From: DASWLF01 sp963768765
Lineage (GTDB): Bacteria > Desulfobacterota > Desulfobaccia > Desulfobaccales > 0-14-0-80-60-11
Reading direction: 5' to 3'
Assembly: GCA_963768765.1 (NCBI GenBank)
Contig: CAVYJK010000014.1
Span: 153,398-217,397, forward strand
Length of the DNA: 64,000 nt
This document shows positions 17,629 to 26,177 of this stretch, one piece after another; the first letter of the stretch is position 1; the number at the start of each line of letters is the position of its first letter. The translations under genes and the position numbers were made by a program. Under the pieces are notes generated by a model. It was not told the origin of the DNA and did no database searches. It was given only the letters and a program-made list of their open reading frames with translations.

Positions 17629-18261
17629 TCAAACCTCCGGGGTGACCTCTTCGGGCTTGAGCTCCTCGGTACCCAGGGCAAAGACCGGCCCGGAGGCCAG
17701 GGCGCCCCCGTCCCAGAAGTCCCGGCGGTAGCGGTAGTAGGCGTGCAGCCGGACCAGGGCCCGGGCCAGCTGTATAATGGCCCCGTCGCCCAGGCTGTCC
17801 AGGCAGGATTGCAGCAGGGCCAGGAAGGTGGCGGGGAGATAAAAGCTCTCTTTTCCCAGGGCGCCCTGGAATTCCAGGCGGTACCCGCCTCCCTGGAGCT
17901 GGTAAAACTCGGCCCGGTAGGTGCGTAAAGGCGCCTCGGCGGGTTCGGCCACCAGGCGCAACTTCCCCAAAGGCAGACGGGGCCGCTTGCCGCGCCCAGC
18001 CCCCTCCTGCACCCGGTTGCAGACCTGCTCCAGAAATCCGATGAGCTCCCGGGCTACCCGGGTCTCGTTCAATTCGGCAAGTTCATAAAGGATGCGGGCA
18101 TAAACGAAGAGCACCAGAGGCACGGTTTCGCTTTCGGGGTCCTGGCTGTGGTACCAGTAGATGTGGGGGGCTACCTGGTCCTGGGGAAAGAAATCGACGC
18201 GCACCGTGGCCTTATGCAGGCCGCGGTCCTGCCGGAAGCGCTCCAGTATCCGTTTAATCAT
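17629..18261 (-). CDS. Hypothetical protein
   Basis: I do not recognise this 210-residue protein. It has no signal peptide or membrane helix. The composition is mixed alpha/beta with many aromatic residues (QVAPHIYWYHS, LHAYYRYRRDFWDG). Codon use matches neighbouring genes: third positions are strongly GC and the frame is free of stops. The ribosome site is weak (AAGTGA). It lies convergent to the SHOCT gene, with a 103-base gap and no partner on its own strand. Confidence 0.6.
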   Translation of the reverse strand: MIKRILERFRQDRGLHKATVRVDFFPQDQVAPHIYWYHSQDPESETVPLVLFVYARILYELAELNETRVARELIGFLEQVCNRVQEGAGRGKRPRLPLGKLRLVAEPAEAPLRTYRAEFYQLQGGGYRLEFQGALGKESFYLPATFLALLQSCLDSLGDGAIIQLARALVRLHAYYRYRRDFWDGGALASGPVFALGTEELKPEEVTPEV

Positions 18262-18482
18262 TGATCACTTATGCAGGCGCCGAGGCGCGGGCCCCAGGCT
18301 GCCCTTTCGGGTCCGCGTCCCCTGCAACCCTTAGCGAAGCGCGGTGGCCTAACGGGCGTCAGCCCCTGAAGCGCCCGAAATAATTGGGTAAAACCGGCAA
18401 ACGTGTTTACCATACCCAAAGAGCGCGGGAAAGTCAATAATTTCCCCCTCCCCGCCACCCTTCAGCCCCAAGAAAATTACGG

Positions 18483-18511
18483 TTTACATAGTTTTAGAGA
18501 TATTCTATAAA
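18483..18511 (+). promoter_or_regulatory. Sigma-70-like promoter for the 18.5-20.9 kb cluster
   Basis: TTTACA, a 17-base spacer and TATAAA in an AT-rich stretch, 30 bases before the first start codon of the dnaJ-like/moaC/dksA-like cluster. Confidence 0.75.
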
Positions 18512-18540
18512 ATAAAAATAGACCGGTTAACGAGCATTAT

Positions 18541-18951
18541 ATGCCGCCTGAGACGTCCAAAGGATTGCCCCCCGGGGTTCCCAACTGCCTGAAGAAAAGG
18601 CGGCTCCTCAACGACAAGGAGCTGGCCCCGGAGCTGTGCCGCGACTACGGGGAAAAGTTCTTCTCCCTGGGCTGGTGGGAAGACGCCCTGGAATTCTTCC
18701 AGAAGGGCAACGTTGCCGACGGGCTGGAAAAGATCAAGGCCCACTGTCTGGAGACCGGCGACGCCTATTTGCTGGGCCGCCTGAGCAAAACCCACGACCC
18801 GGAAGTCTGGCGCACGGTGGCGGATCGGGCCCTGGCCCTGGAGAAGTTCCACTTTGCCCGCCGCGCCTATGAGCTGGCCGGAGACCCGGACAAGACCGCC
18901 ATGGTGGCCGGCCTCATCGCCGGCCTGGGTGCCGAGTCCTTAGAAGCTTAA
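18541..18951 (+). CDS. Hypothetical helical (TPR-like) protein preceding dnaJ-like gene
   Basis: The 136-residue protein is predicted all-helical. It contains helix-pair patterns resembling tetratricopeptide units (YGEKFFSLGWWEDALEFF; FHFARRAYELAGD). I do not recognise a named family. It ends two bases before the DnaJ-like start codon and shares the promoter at 18483, so a role with the co-chaperone is plausible but unproven. The ribosome site is weak (CGAG). Codon use agrees with the cluster. Confidence 0.65.
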   Translation: MPPETSKGLPPGVPNCLKKRRLLNDKELAPELCRDYGEKFFSLGWWEDALEFFQKGNVADGLEKIKAHCLETGDAYLLGRLSKTHDPEVWRTVADRALALEKFHFARRAYELAGDPDKTAMVAGLIAGLGAESLEA

Positions 18952-18953
18952 TT

Positions 18954-19991
18954 ATGTCGGCCCTGGATTATTACCGCATTTTAGGAGTTTCACCCCGCAG
19001 CAGCCTGGAGGAAGTGCGCCGCCGCTACCGGGTCCTGGCCATGCAGTACCATCCGGACCGCAATCCGGACGATCCCGAAGCCGCGGCCCATTTCCGGCAG
19101 GTGGTGGAAGCCTTCGAAGCCATCCAGTCGGCCAAGACCAGAAAGCGCCCGGCCCCCCAGAATTACCGGCGTCCCCGATTTACCGACCGGGAAGGCCTGT
19201 TCGAGGAGTTCTTCGGCATCTCCCGGGCCAGCTCACCCTTGCAGCGCTCCGTCGGAGCCAACTTCCGTTACGACCTGGAAATCCCCTTCGCCGGGGCCAT
19301 CCGGGGGATGGAAGCGGAGATCCGGGTGGACCGACCCCTGGACTGCCAGCATTGCCGTGGCACCGGTTTGGCTGCCGGCAGCGGTTACCAGCCCTGCCCC
19401 GACTGCCAGGGCCGGGGCCGCCGTTTCGGGGGGCCGGGCCTGCTGCGCTACGGACCCCTGTGCTCTCGCTGCGGGGGGCGAGGCAAAATCGTCTCCCAGG
19501 CCTGCCAGCACTGCTGCGGCGCCGGCTGTCAGCCGGTGACCCGGGAGTACCGTTTCCGCATCCCTCCCGGGACCGAAGACGGCGCCCGTTTGCGCATCAA
19601 CGGGGAAGGCGGGGAAGGCTTTCAGAACGGGCCCCCGGGCAACCTGGAAATCGTCATCCACGTGGCTCCCCATGACTTCTTCACCCGGGTGGGCAACGAT
19701 ATTCACTGTCGGATACCGGTCTCTTTTGCCGAAGCCGCCCTGGGCGGGACCATCCGGATTCCCACCCTGGAGGGCTACCAGACCTTTCACCTGCCCCAGG
19801 GCACCCAGACCGGCTGGGTCTTCCGGTTCCCGGGAGTCGGGGCCAACGGCGACCCCCACCAGCCCCCGGGGGATCAGGTCAACGAGGTGGTGGTGACCAC
19901 CCCGCAAAACTTAAGCCCCGAGCAGCGGGCGCTGCTGGAGGAGCTGGCCCGTCTGGAACGGGACCAGTTTGGCGAAGCCGGTTATGAGTGA
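18954..19991 (+). CDS. DnaJ-type co-chaperone
   Basis: A type I J-protein of 345 residues. The J domain (about 1-70) has HPD in YHPDRNPDD. The zinc-binding region has four Cys-rich repeats (CQHCRGTG, CPDCQGRG, CSRCGGRG, CQHCCGAG), followed by the C-terminal substrate-binding beta domains. The usual Gly/Phe linker is short and instead has about 35 residues without long Gly runs. It should stimulate DnaK ATPase activity. No dnaK or grpE is nearby, so this may be a second DnaJ. The last eight bases overlap moaC (ATGAGTGA). Confidence 0.88.
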   Translation: MSALDYYRILGVSPRSSLEEVRRRYRVLAMQYHPDRNPDDPEAAAHFRQVVEAFEAIQSAKTRKRPAPQNYRRPRFTDREGLFEEFFGISRASSPLQRSVGANFRYDLEIPFAGAIRGMEAEIRVDRPLDCQHCRGTGLAAGSGYQPCPDCQGRGRRFGGPGLLRYGPLCSRCGGRGKIVSQACQHCCGAGCQPVTREYRFRIPPGTEDGARLRINGEGGEGFQNGPPGNLEIVIHVAPHDFFTRVGNDIHCRIPVSFAEAALGGTIRIPTLEGYQTFHLPQGTQTGWVFRFPGVGANGDPHQPPGDQVNEVVVTTPQNLSPEQRALLEELARLERDQFGEAGYE

Positions 19992-20508
19992 CTTTACCCA
20001 TTTGGATGAAACCGGGCAGCTCAAGATGGTGGACGTGGCGGACAAAGCCGTGACGCTGCGCCAGGCCGCAGCAGCCTGCCGGGTGGTGGTGGGCCCCAAG
20101 GTCTATCCCCTGCTGATGGCCGGAAGCCTGCCCAAGGGGGATGTGTGGGCCGCGGCCCGGCTGGCCGGGATCATGGCCGCCAAAAACACCTCCCAGCTCA
20201 TCCCTTTGTGCCATCCCCTGCCGCTCACCGGCGTGGACATCAATTTCACCCCGGAGCCGGAACACTGGGCCGTGACCATCCAGGCCAGGGTCAGGACTTA
20301 TGCCCGCACCGGCGTGGAAATGGAGGCGCTCACCGCCGCGGCCGTGGCCGCTCTCACCATCTATGACATGTGCAAGGCGGTGGACCGTGGCCTAATCATA
20401 AAAGACCTGCTATTATTAGAAAAGAGTGGGGGCGCCAGCGGCGATTACCGCCGCGCCGAGGTCTCCCGAGAATCCTTGAGCCAATTCGGGCAAGCGGGAG
20501 TTGAGTGA
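19984..20508 (+). CDS. moaC: Cyclic pyranopterin monophosphate synthase
   Basis: MoaC converts the rearranged GTP product of MoaA to cyclic pyranopterin monophosphate, an early step of molybdenum cofactor synthesis. The conserved segments AAKNTSQLIPLCHPL, TGVEMEALTAA and YDMCKAVDR with the catalytic lysine region are all present. The ATG at 19984 overlaps the dnaJ-like stop, so translational coupling is likely; this gives 174 residues, close to the normal size. It is co-directional with a dksA-like gene that overlaps its stop codon. Confidence 0.96.
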   Translation: MSDFTHLDETGQLKMVDVADKAVTLRQAAAACRVVVGPKVYPLLMAGSLPKGDVWAAARLAGIMAAKNTSQLIPLCHPLPLTGVDINFTPEPEHWAVTIQARVRTYARTGVEMEALTAAAVAALTIYDMCKAVDRGLIIKDLLLLEKSGGASGDYRRAEVSRESLSQFGQAGVE

Positions 20509-20870
20509 TGGAACCGGAACGTCTGGAGTTTTTCCGCAATCTCTTACATGAACGTCTCGACGAAATCCTGGGCGAAGCCGACAAGACCAGGAACGACATG
20601 ACCGGCACGCTCGCACCTTTCCCTGACCCCACGGACCGGGCTAGCCTAGAAACCGACCGCAATTTCACCCTGCGCATCCGGGACCGGGAGCGGAGATTGA
20701 TCACCAAGATCCGGGAAGCCCTGGAGCGCATCGACGCCGGCACCTACGGTTATTGTGAACTTTGCGGCAACGAGATCAACGAGAAGCGTCTCATCGCCCG
20801 GCCCGTCACCACCATGTGCATTGCCTGTAAATCCAGTCAGGAAGCCCTGGAAAGGGCCAAGGGGCAGTAG
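20508..20870 (+). CDS. DksA/TraR-family zinc-finger regulator
   Basis: A 120-residue protein with an N-terminal coiled-coil hairpin (about residues 1-75) and a C4 zinc finger (CELCGNEI and CIACK). DksA-type proteins insert into the RNA polymerase secondary channel and work with ppGpp. The coiled-coil tip needed for this cannot be judged by eye. The start ATG overlaps the moaC stop (TGATG), so it is part of the same transcript. Confidence 0.88.
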   Translation: MEPERLEFFRNLLHERLDEILGEADKTRNDMTGTLAPFPDPTDRASLETDRNFTLRIRDRERRLITKIREALERIDAGTYGYCELCGNEINEKRLIARPVTTMCIACKSSQEALERAKGQ

Positions 20871-21051
20871 GGCCGAGCAGTGGGTAGTTAGGAGAATATC
20901 CGCATCCCTTCCGGCTATTAGTAAAACCAAAATCAATCAACCCTGAGAGCTACTTGATTGCAGCCAACTCCATTGGTAACTTTCCCAGACTTATGAAACG
21001 CCGCCCATATCGGCTGTCAGCTAATTGCTGACTGCTGACTGCTTCACCCCC

Positions 21052-22083
21052 ATGACCGACCTCATTCAACTCAACGAATTCACCCTGCCGGAGCTGCAAA
21101 AGCTCATGGCCGACTGGGGCCAGCCAGCCTACCGCGCCCTTCAGGTGCTCAGGTGGGTCTACAAAGGGGCCCACGATTTTGAGTCGATGACGGATATGGC
21201 CCGGCCCTTCCGCCAGGAGCTGGCCCGCCGGGCCTTAATCGCCCGCCTCCCGGTGGAGCAGACCCAAGAGAGTGGGGACGGCACCCGGAAATACCTTTTT
21301 GCCCTGGCCGACGGCAATCTGGTGGAATCCGTCCTCATCCCGGAGGAAGACCACTCCACCCTGTGCCTCTCCACCCAGGTGGGGTGCGCCCAGGCTTGCC
21401 GCTTTTGCCTCACCGCCCGAAAGGGCCTGATCCGCAACCTGACGGCCGGGGAGATCGTCGGGCAAATTATGGCGGTGCGCCCGGAGGCCCCCGCCGGACG
21501 CCCCCTCACCAACCTGGTGTTCATGGGCATGGGAGAGCCTTTGGCCAATTTTGCCGCCCTGGTGCGGGCCATTACCATGATCACCGCGCCCTGGGGGCTC
21601 AACTTCTCTTACCGGCGCCTCACCGTGTCCACCGTGGGGCTGGCCCCCTTCATCCCCCGCCTGGGTTTGGAGGCCCGGGCCAACCTTACCGTTTCCCTCA
21701 ACGCCCCGGACGACGAGACCCGCAGCCGGCTCATGCCCGTGAACCGCCGCTACCCCTTGCCGGAACTTTTGCAGGCCTGCCGGGCCTTTCCGCTGCCTCG
21801 GCACCGCCGCATCACCTTTGCTTATGTCCTCATGGACGGGGTCAACGACGCCCCCCACCAAGCCCGGCTGCTGGCCCGGCTGCTCCGGGGCTTCCGGTGC
21901 AAAATCAACCTCATCCCCTTCAACCCCCACCCGCAACTGCCATTTGGGCCCCCTCCGGAGGACCGGGTCCTCGAGTTTCAGGACATCCTGCGGGAGGCCA
22001 ATTACACGGTTCTAATCAGGGAGAGTCGGGGACAGGAGATTGCCGCGGCCTGCGGCCAGCTGGCGGGAGAAAAGGCCGCTTAA
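21052..22083 (+). CDS. rlmN: Dual-specificity 23S rRNA/tRNA adenine-C2 methyltransferase
   Basis: A radical SAM methyltransferase that methylates A2503 of 23S rRNA and A37 of some tRNAs. The iron-sulfur signature is CAQACRFC (CxxxCxxC), followed by FMGMGEPLANF. The C-terminal conserved cysteine is probably that in AAACGQ. It has 343 residues, the usual length. I chose ATG 21052 because the 40 bases before it are a tandem CTGACTGCTGACTG repeat, and the upstream in-frame TTG would start inside that repeat. The gene is separate from the dksA-like gene by 180 bases. Confidence 0.93.
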   Translation: MTDLIQLNEFTLPELQKLMADWGQPAYRALQVLRWVYKGAHDFESMTDMARPFRQELARRALIARLPVEQTQESGDGTRKYLFALADGNLVESVLIPEEDHSTLCLSTQVGCAQACRFCLTARKGLIRNLTAGEIVGQIMAVRPEAPAGRPLTNLVFMGMGEPLANFAALVRAITMITAPWGLNFSYRRLTVSTVGLAPFIPRLGLEARANLTVSLNAPDDETRSRLMPVNRRYPLPELLQACRAFPLPRHRRITFAYVLMDGVNDAPHQARLLARLLRGFRCKINLIPFNPHPQLPFGPPPEDRVLEFQDILREANYTVLIRESRGQEIAAACGQLAGEKAA

Positions 22084-22200
22084 ACCGGGTTATGGTTTTT
22101 TATCCGACCAGAAAAGTCTTTTAAAGAATCCTCTTTGAGGCACCGGGGTCTCGCCGGCATTGACGCCGGATAGCCATCCCTTACCCCTGGGTTGCCCCAA

Positions 22201-22242
22201 GGAAAAAATAAAATGGGGAACAGCCGCCCCCAGCTGTTCCCC
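22201..22242 (-). terminator. Rho-independent terminator
   Basis: GGGGAACAGC and GCTGTTCCCC form a 10-bp stem. On the minus strand it is followed by ATTTTATTTTTT. It fits as the terminator of the lipoprotein gene at 22494-22886, and a family D repeat lies between them. Confidence 0.75.
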
Positions 22243-22283
22243 TTGAGGAACAAATAACTGCTTTGAAAATACCCCAATCCTCT

Positions 22284-22336
22284 CGTTCCCAAGCTCCTGC
22301 TTGCGAACTTAACTTGCTTGCGAAGCTCCGCTTCGC
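22284..22336. repeat. Dispersed element, 'GTTCCCAAGCTCCTGCTTGG' family
   Basis: Family D. Relatives at 30359-30412 and 31396-31447 consist of the same two palindromic halves (AAGCTCCTGCTTGGG and CCAAGCTCTGCTTGG). This copy is the most diverged. Confidence 0.6.
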
Positions 22337-22493
22337 CCCTAGTGGAATTGGCGCCTAAGACGCGCCCTACAACTGGACAGCCGGGGAAAAATAACTGGTA
22401 TAAAAAAAGAAATGCGGCAAGGATACCTTGCCGCCTTATAGAACCATCCCTTGTAAGTTTCAAGGATTGCCTATCTGCCGGGCGCTTTCCGTC

Positions 22494-22886
22494 TCACTGG
22501 GTTCGCTTCCAGGGCAGATTGGGAGCCCCATCCTGTTCCGGCCGGTCCACGGCCATGCGATAGTCCCGCCTGCCGATGCCCACCAGGCGGTCGTTTTTGA
22601 AGACCAGGGGGGTAAAGCCGTTGCGCACCGTGTCGCTGTCAGGAAAATCCATGCTGTGAGTCAGGTAAAAATAGATGACGTAGCGGCCGCCGCGGTAATC
22701 CCCTTCTTCCCGGATCCCCGGCGGGCCCATGATGCCCACCACCTCCGCGGTGGCCATGCCCGTCTTTAACTCGTTGAGGTGGATGTAATTGGACCACATG
22801 CCCTTTTCAAAGCGCTGAAAGAGAATCTGTTCCCCGCAGCCCATCGAAAAAATCCCCAGCACAATTAGCAGGTGCAGCCAGGCCAT
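22494..22886 (-). CDS. Predicted lipoprotein, BamE/DUF3192-like fold
   Basis: ATG 22886 gives a signal peptide ending in the lipobox FSMGC (cysteine at residue 17), so the 130-residue product should be a lipoprotein. After a short linker the sequence LKTGMATAEVVGIMGPPG resembles the start of the SmpA/BamE/DUF3192 fold found in small outer-membrane lipoproteins, followed by a strand-rich part. The role is unknown and there are no partner genes. AAGGGTGG precedes the start. An in-frame start 20 codons upstream exists, but it would place the hydrophobic segment away from the N-terminus. Confidence 0.65.
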   Translation of the reverse strand: MAWLHLLIVLGIFSMGCGEQILFQRFEKGMWSNYIHLNELKTGMATAEVVGIMGPPGIREEGDYRGGRYVIYFYLTHSMDFPDSDTVRNGFTPLVFKNDRLVGIGRRDYRMAVDRPEQDGAPNLPWKRTQ

Positions 22887-23092
22887 GCGCCACCCTTGTT
22901 GCTTTAAAATTGCCCCCACTATAAACACCCCCGCAGGTCCAGTCAATAGATAATGTTAGTACTTTGGGGGGGGAACTTAAGCCCGGGAATTCCACCAGCG
23001 GCAGGCATAAGTCTAGACTTGCGGCCTTTAATACCCAGACTTGGGCCGCTCCATGTAGGCCTCGCGGCAGGATCGTGGTAAAGGCTTTGCGG

Positions 23093-23275
23093 TTAACCCG
23101 GCGCTTCCCGCTCCGGCTCACACGGGGCCGTCTTGCTGACGGCCCGCTCCCGATAGAACCGCCGCAGCCGCTGGCGGATGGCGGCGCCCTCCGGGCCCAT
23201 CTTGGTCAGGATATGTTCGGTGAGCCGGGTCAAGCTTTCGTGGGCCACTTTCTCGGTCCGCTTGTTCCGCTTCAT
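23093..23275 (-). CDS. Small basic hypothetical protein
   Basis: A 60-residue, Arg/Lys/Glu-rich, helical product without membrane segment. GGGGG lies six bases before the ATG. Family unknown. Coding is plausible from the ribosome site and amphipathic pattern, but the frame is short. Confidence 0.4.
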   Translation of the reverse strand: MKRNKRTEKVAHESLTRLTEHILTKMGPEGAAIRQRLRRFYRERAVSKTAPCEPEREAPG

Positions 23276-23428
23276 CTCTAACCCCCAGGGCAGCTGTCGT
23301 TCGCTCTGGGTAATTCAATTCCGGTGCCAATTATTGGAGGCCGCCTGAGAGAGCTTTAAAAAAGGAGGCGGATTTGCGGCAGTTTGCAGGGCAGGCGGGC
23401 GCCCCTGGGCGCCACCCTAACCATGAAC

Positions 23429-24151
23429 TCAAGCCAGGGCCAGTCGCAAAAAATTTCTCATAAAGCGGTGGAACTCCCGGCCCAGTTCCGCCTCCCGGCG
23501 CTTCGCTTCGGCTAAGACGGCCTCGGAGTCCGCCCCGCTGCCGGAGAGGGCCCAGTCGCGGTCGTGCTCCAGCCACCTGGCCACATCCGGGGGCCCGGCG
23601 TGGTTGTCGAACTGCAGCCCCACCACCCTAGGATTGCCGGCGAGCCCCAGGGCCTCCACCGGCGCGGCCTCCGATCTGGCCAGGATCTCCACCCCCGGTG
23701 GCAGCGGCGGCAGCACTCCCTGGCCATGCCATTTAAAGAGGGTCAGCGGCGAAGGCAGGCCCGCAAAGGCGGGGTGCGTCTTGCCTGCCGGGGTCAACTC
23801 GCCGGTGATGAACCCCACCGATTTTTGGGGCAGCGGCCCCACCCGGCAGCCCAACACGTGCCCCAGCAACTGGTGGCCCAGGCAAAAACCCAGGTAGGCC
23901 TTGCCCCCGGCGATGGTTTCCCGGATGGCCGCTTTCAAAGGGACCAGGTAGGGAAACTCCTTCTCTTCATCCACGTTGGGGGAGCCCCCCAAGACGATGA
24001 GACCCGCCAGGGAAGCCAGCGGCGGCAGGGGTTCACGCCAGGCTTCCACCACCCGGAAGTCGACGCCGGCTTCCTGGAGGGCACTTACCAGATGCAGCCC
24101 CGGCCCCTCCCAATCCAGGTGCTGGACGATCACCAAACTTTTCCCAGCCAA
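23429..24151 (-). CDS. Class I glutamine amidotransferase-like protein
   Basis: A stand-alone GATase-1 domain of 240 residues. The nucleophile elbow GFCLGHQLLG contains the expected Cys, and FKWHGQ is also typical. The segment that normally reads QFHPE or QFHLE, and supplies the catalytic His and Glu, here reads QFDNH. The usual triad is therefore incomplete and glutaminase activity cannot be assumed. The start is TTG with GGGAGG eight bases upstream. The gene is alone, flanked by repeats. It may act on gamma-glutamyl compounds or have become a binding protein. Confidence 0.75.
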   Translation of the reverse strand: MAGKSLVIVQHLDWEGPGLHLVSALQEAGVDFRVVEAWREPLPPLASLAGLIVLGGSPNVDEEKEFPYLVPLKAAIRETIAGGKAYLGFCLGHQLLGHVLGCRVGPLPQKSVGFITGELTPAGKTHPAFAGLPSPLTLFKWHGQGVLPPLPPGVEILARSEAAPVEALGLAGNPRVVGLQFDNHAGPPDVARWLEHDRDWALSGSGADSEAVLAEAKRREAELGREFHRFMRNFLRLALA

Positions 24152-25042
24152 GCGACTTTCCTCCCAGGATCAGACGATACCGGAAAGTATACCCAAGAAG
24201 GCGCCGCCTCGAAAGGGCCTGTAGAGACTTTCCGTGGGTTCACCAGGTCCGGATTCAAGGAGCGCCCTGTTCTTGCTTCCAATTGGAACGCCCTGCGAAG
24301 TGATTAATTCTACTCAAAACCTTCGGCCTAAAAATTAGTTGGCTAGCAATCTTGGAGGGTCGTGGCTTCCCCTACATTTAATAAACCTATCAAAATCAGG
24401 ATATTACCGTAGGGGCACGGCGTGCCGTGCCCTTTACTGAAAGCTTGGCGGATGGCGATTTTGAATCTTTCAGAGGCCTCAATTTAAGACCTCCGAAAAA
24501 CATCTGAATCAGGTAGTGTTCGGTAGAAATTTACCGGTTTACGGCAAAACCATGAATGTCTGTGCTCTGGCGATCCCGCACTGTTTCTTGGGACATGATC
24601 GGCCGAAACGAATCTCTCCCTCTCCCCCCGTTTACGGGGGGAGAGGGCTGGGGTGAGGGGGGGGTAACACCTTTCACCCCTCACCCTAACCCTCTCCCCT
24701 TGAAGGGGAGAGGGAATTTTAGGGTCTTTCCTGTCGGTTTCCGGCAACCCGGCGGTATCGGTCCGATACCCATAATGAACTGCCTGGTATGAGCGAATTT
24801 TATCCCCAATTGGCTACCCAGGCTTAGCAAAAACCTTGCCGGACACTACTGATCTGAATCAGGTAATTGCTCTGGTGGCGGCCAGGGCCAGCCGCTTCAC
24901 CGACTTGCTTTTTGGGCTTGCGCCCACCACTATTGCCTTGTGCTATCATCTCGAAGGGGTCTTATTTTCTGGGTCCGCCCCCCGTCCCGAAGCTCGAAAC
25001 CGGCTTCCGGGTATGCTAAATTGAGGCATTGAGGAGAGCTTC
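24152..25042. other. Long intergenic region with repeats
   Basis: About 890 bases without a credible gene. It holds a GGGGCACGGCGTGCCGTGCCC palindrome (24413-24433) and two family A elements in opposite orientation (24614-24714), which together could fold into a large stem. One weak plus-strand frame at 24836-25024 has no ribosome site and is not called. Confidence 0.5.
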
Positions 25043-25813
25043 ATGACGGTATGGCATCTGGAAGAGACGGGGGGCCTGTCCGCTTACCGCAGCCCCTTGC
25101 TGGCGGCCTTTCCCGAAGTGGTCCACGCCTTTTTCACCCGCCGGGGCGGGGTGAGCACCGGAGCCTACCGCAGCCTCAACTTGAGTTTTGCCGTGGGCGA
25201 CGACCCGGAGGCGGTGGCGGCCAACCGGCGCCGGGTGCAGCAGGCCCTGCGACTGGATTCCCTGGCCGGCGCCACCCAGGTGCACGGTGGCCGGGAGGCG
25301 GTGATCGTCGGCAATCCCCAGGCCCCTCCGGAGATCCCCGCAGTGGATATGCTCTTCACCGCGCAGCATGGCACCGGCCTTCTCATCAAGCAAGCGGATT
25401 GCCAGGCGGTGATGCTCTATGACCCGGTCTGCCGGGTGGCGGCCAACGTCCATTGCGGCTGGCGGGGCCAGGTCCAGAACATCCTGGGCCGGGCGGTGGG
25501 CCGCCTCCGGGAGATCTTCGGCTCCCGGCCCCGGGAGCTGCGCGCCGCCATCGGACCCAGCCTGGGCCCCTGCTGCGCCGAGTTCCGCAATTTTCGCCAG
25601 GAATTTCCCCCCCAATTCTGGCCCTACCAGGTGCAGCCCACGTACTTCGACCTCTGGAGGCTTAGCCGGGACCAGCTAACCGCGGCCGGTCTCAACCCGG
25701 CTCATATCGAGGTCGCGGGGCTCTGCACCCGCTGCCGCGGCCGGGATTTTTACTCCTACCGCCGGGACCGCACCACCGGCCGCCAGGGCGCGGTGATCGC
25801 CCTGAGACCCTGA
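25043..25813 (+). CDS. pgeF: Peptidoglycan editing factor / multicopper-like laccase domain (YfiH family)
   Basis: A 256-residue YfiH-family protein. The zinc-site residues appear in QVHGG, QADCQAVML and HCGWRGQVQNIL, and the N-terminus has FFTRRGGVS. Family members hydrolyse or phosphorolyse purine nucleosides in vitro. In E. coli the protein prevents misincorporation of serine in place of alanine in peptidoglycan precursors. The start ATG has GGAG at good spacing. In many genomes it is near ftsZ or rluD; here it is isolated, with repeats on one side. Confidence 0.88.
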   Translation: MTVWHLEETGGLSAYRSPLLAAFPEVVHAFFTRRGGVSTGAYRSLNLSFAVGDDPEAVAANRRRVQQALRLDSLAGATQVHGGREAVIVGNPQAPPEIPAVDMLFTAQHGTGLLIKQADCQAVMLYDPVCRVAANVHCGWRGQVQNILGRAVGRLREIFGSRPRELRAAIGPSLGPCCAEFRNFRQEFPPQFWPYQVQPTYFDLWRLSRDQLTAAGLNPAHIEVAGLCTRCRGRDFYSYRRDRTTGRQGAVIALRP

Positions 25814-25952
25814 AACGGCGAAAAGGCAGTCCTGCCAGCGGGCGCGCCCACCACCCTTAAAGCTCTTGACCTTTTAATCCCCATGGGGGCGACGCGGCAA
25901 GCTCGAGATGAAGCGCGGCAAGGGTCTTGCCCTTACCGCCGGGTTCTGCGGT

Positions 25953-26102
25953 TTAACCTTGAGGAGGGTTCTCCTTCTTGCTGATCATGTTCTTGAGATC
26001 GTTGAACAGCTTTTTAATGGACTCCATCACCTGGTCAACCTGCTGGGGGTATTTATAGCCCACGAATACTCCAACGACGAAACCCACAATCAATAAAAAC
26101 AT
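25953..26102 (-). CDS. Small membrane-anchored protein
   Basis: A 49-residue frame with AAGGA nine bases before ATG 26102. Residues 2-15 are a glycine/valine-rich hydrophobic helix, followed by a charged amphipathic helix (DQVMESIKKLFNDLKNMISKK). That pattern suits a small inner-membrane protein with a cytoplasmic tail. Family unknown. It lies 75 bases upstream of nothing on its strand and just after the stop of the HEAT protein gene, so it could be the distal gene of that transcript. Confidence 0.6.
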   Translation of the reverse strand: MFLLIVGFVVGVFVGYKYPQQVDQVMESIKKLFNDLKNMISKKENPPQG

Positions 26103-26177
26103 GTTGTCTTCCTTTCTTGGCGATTTAGATCTGCGGCGGGCGCCCAGTGAATTGGTTTGGCTCGGATTTCCGGCCCG

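Noticed and set aside
22084..22200. Possible riboswitch or structured RNA after rlmN
   Set aside because: No conserved aptamer pattern is visible, and the only stem (22215-22242) is explained as a terminator for the opposite strand.
24836..25024. 62-codon plus-strand frame before pgeF
   Set aside because: No ribosome site and an ordinary random composition; pgeF begins 18 bases later with its own good site.
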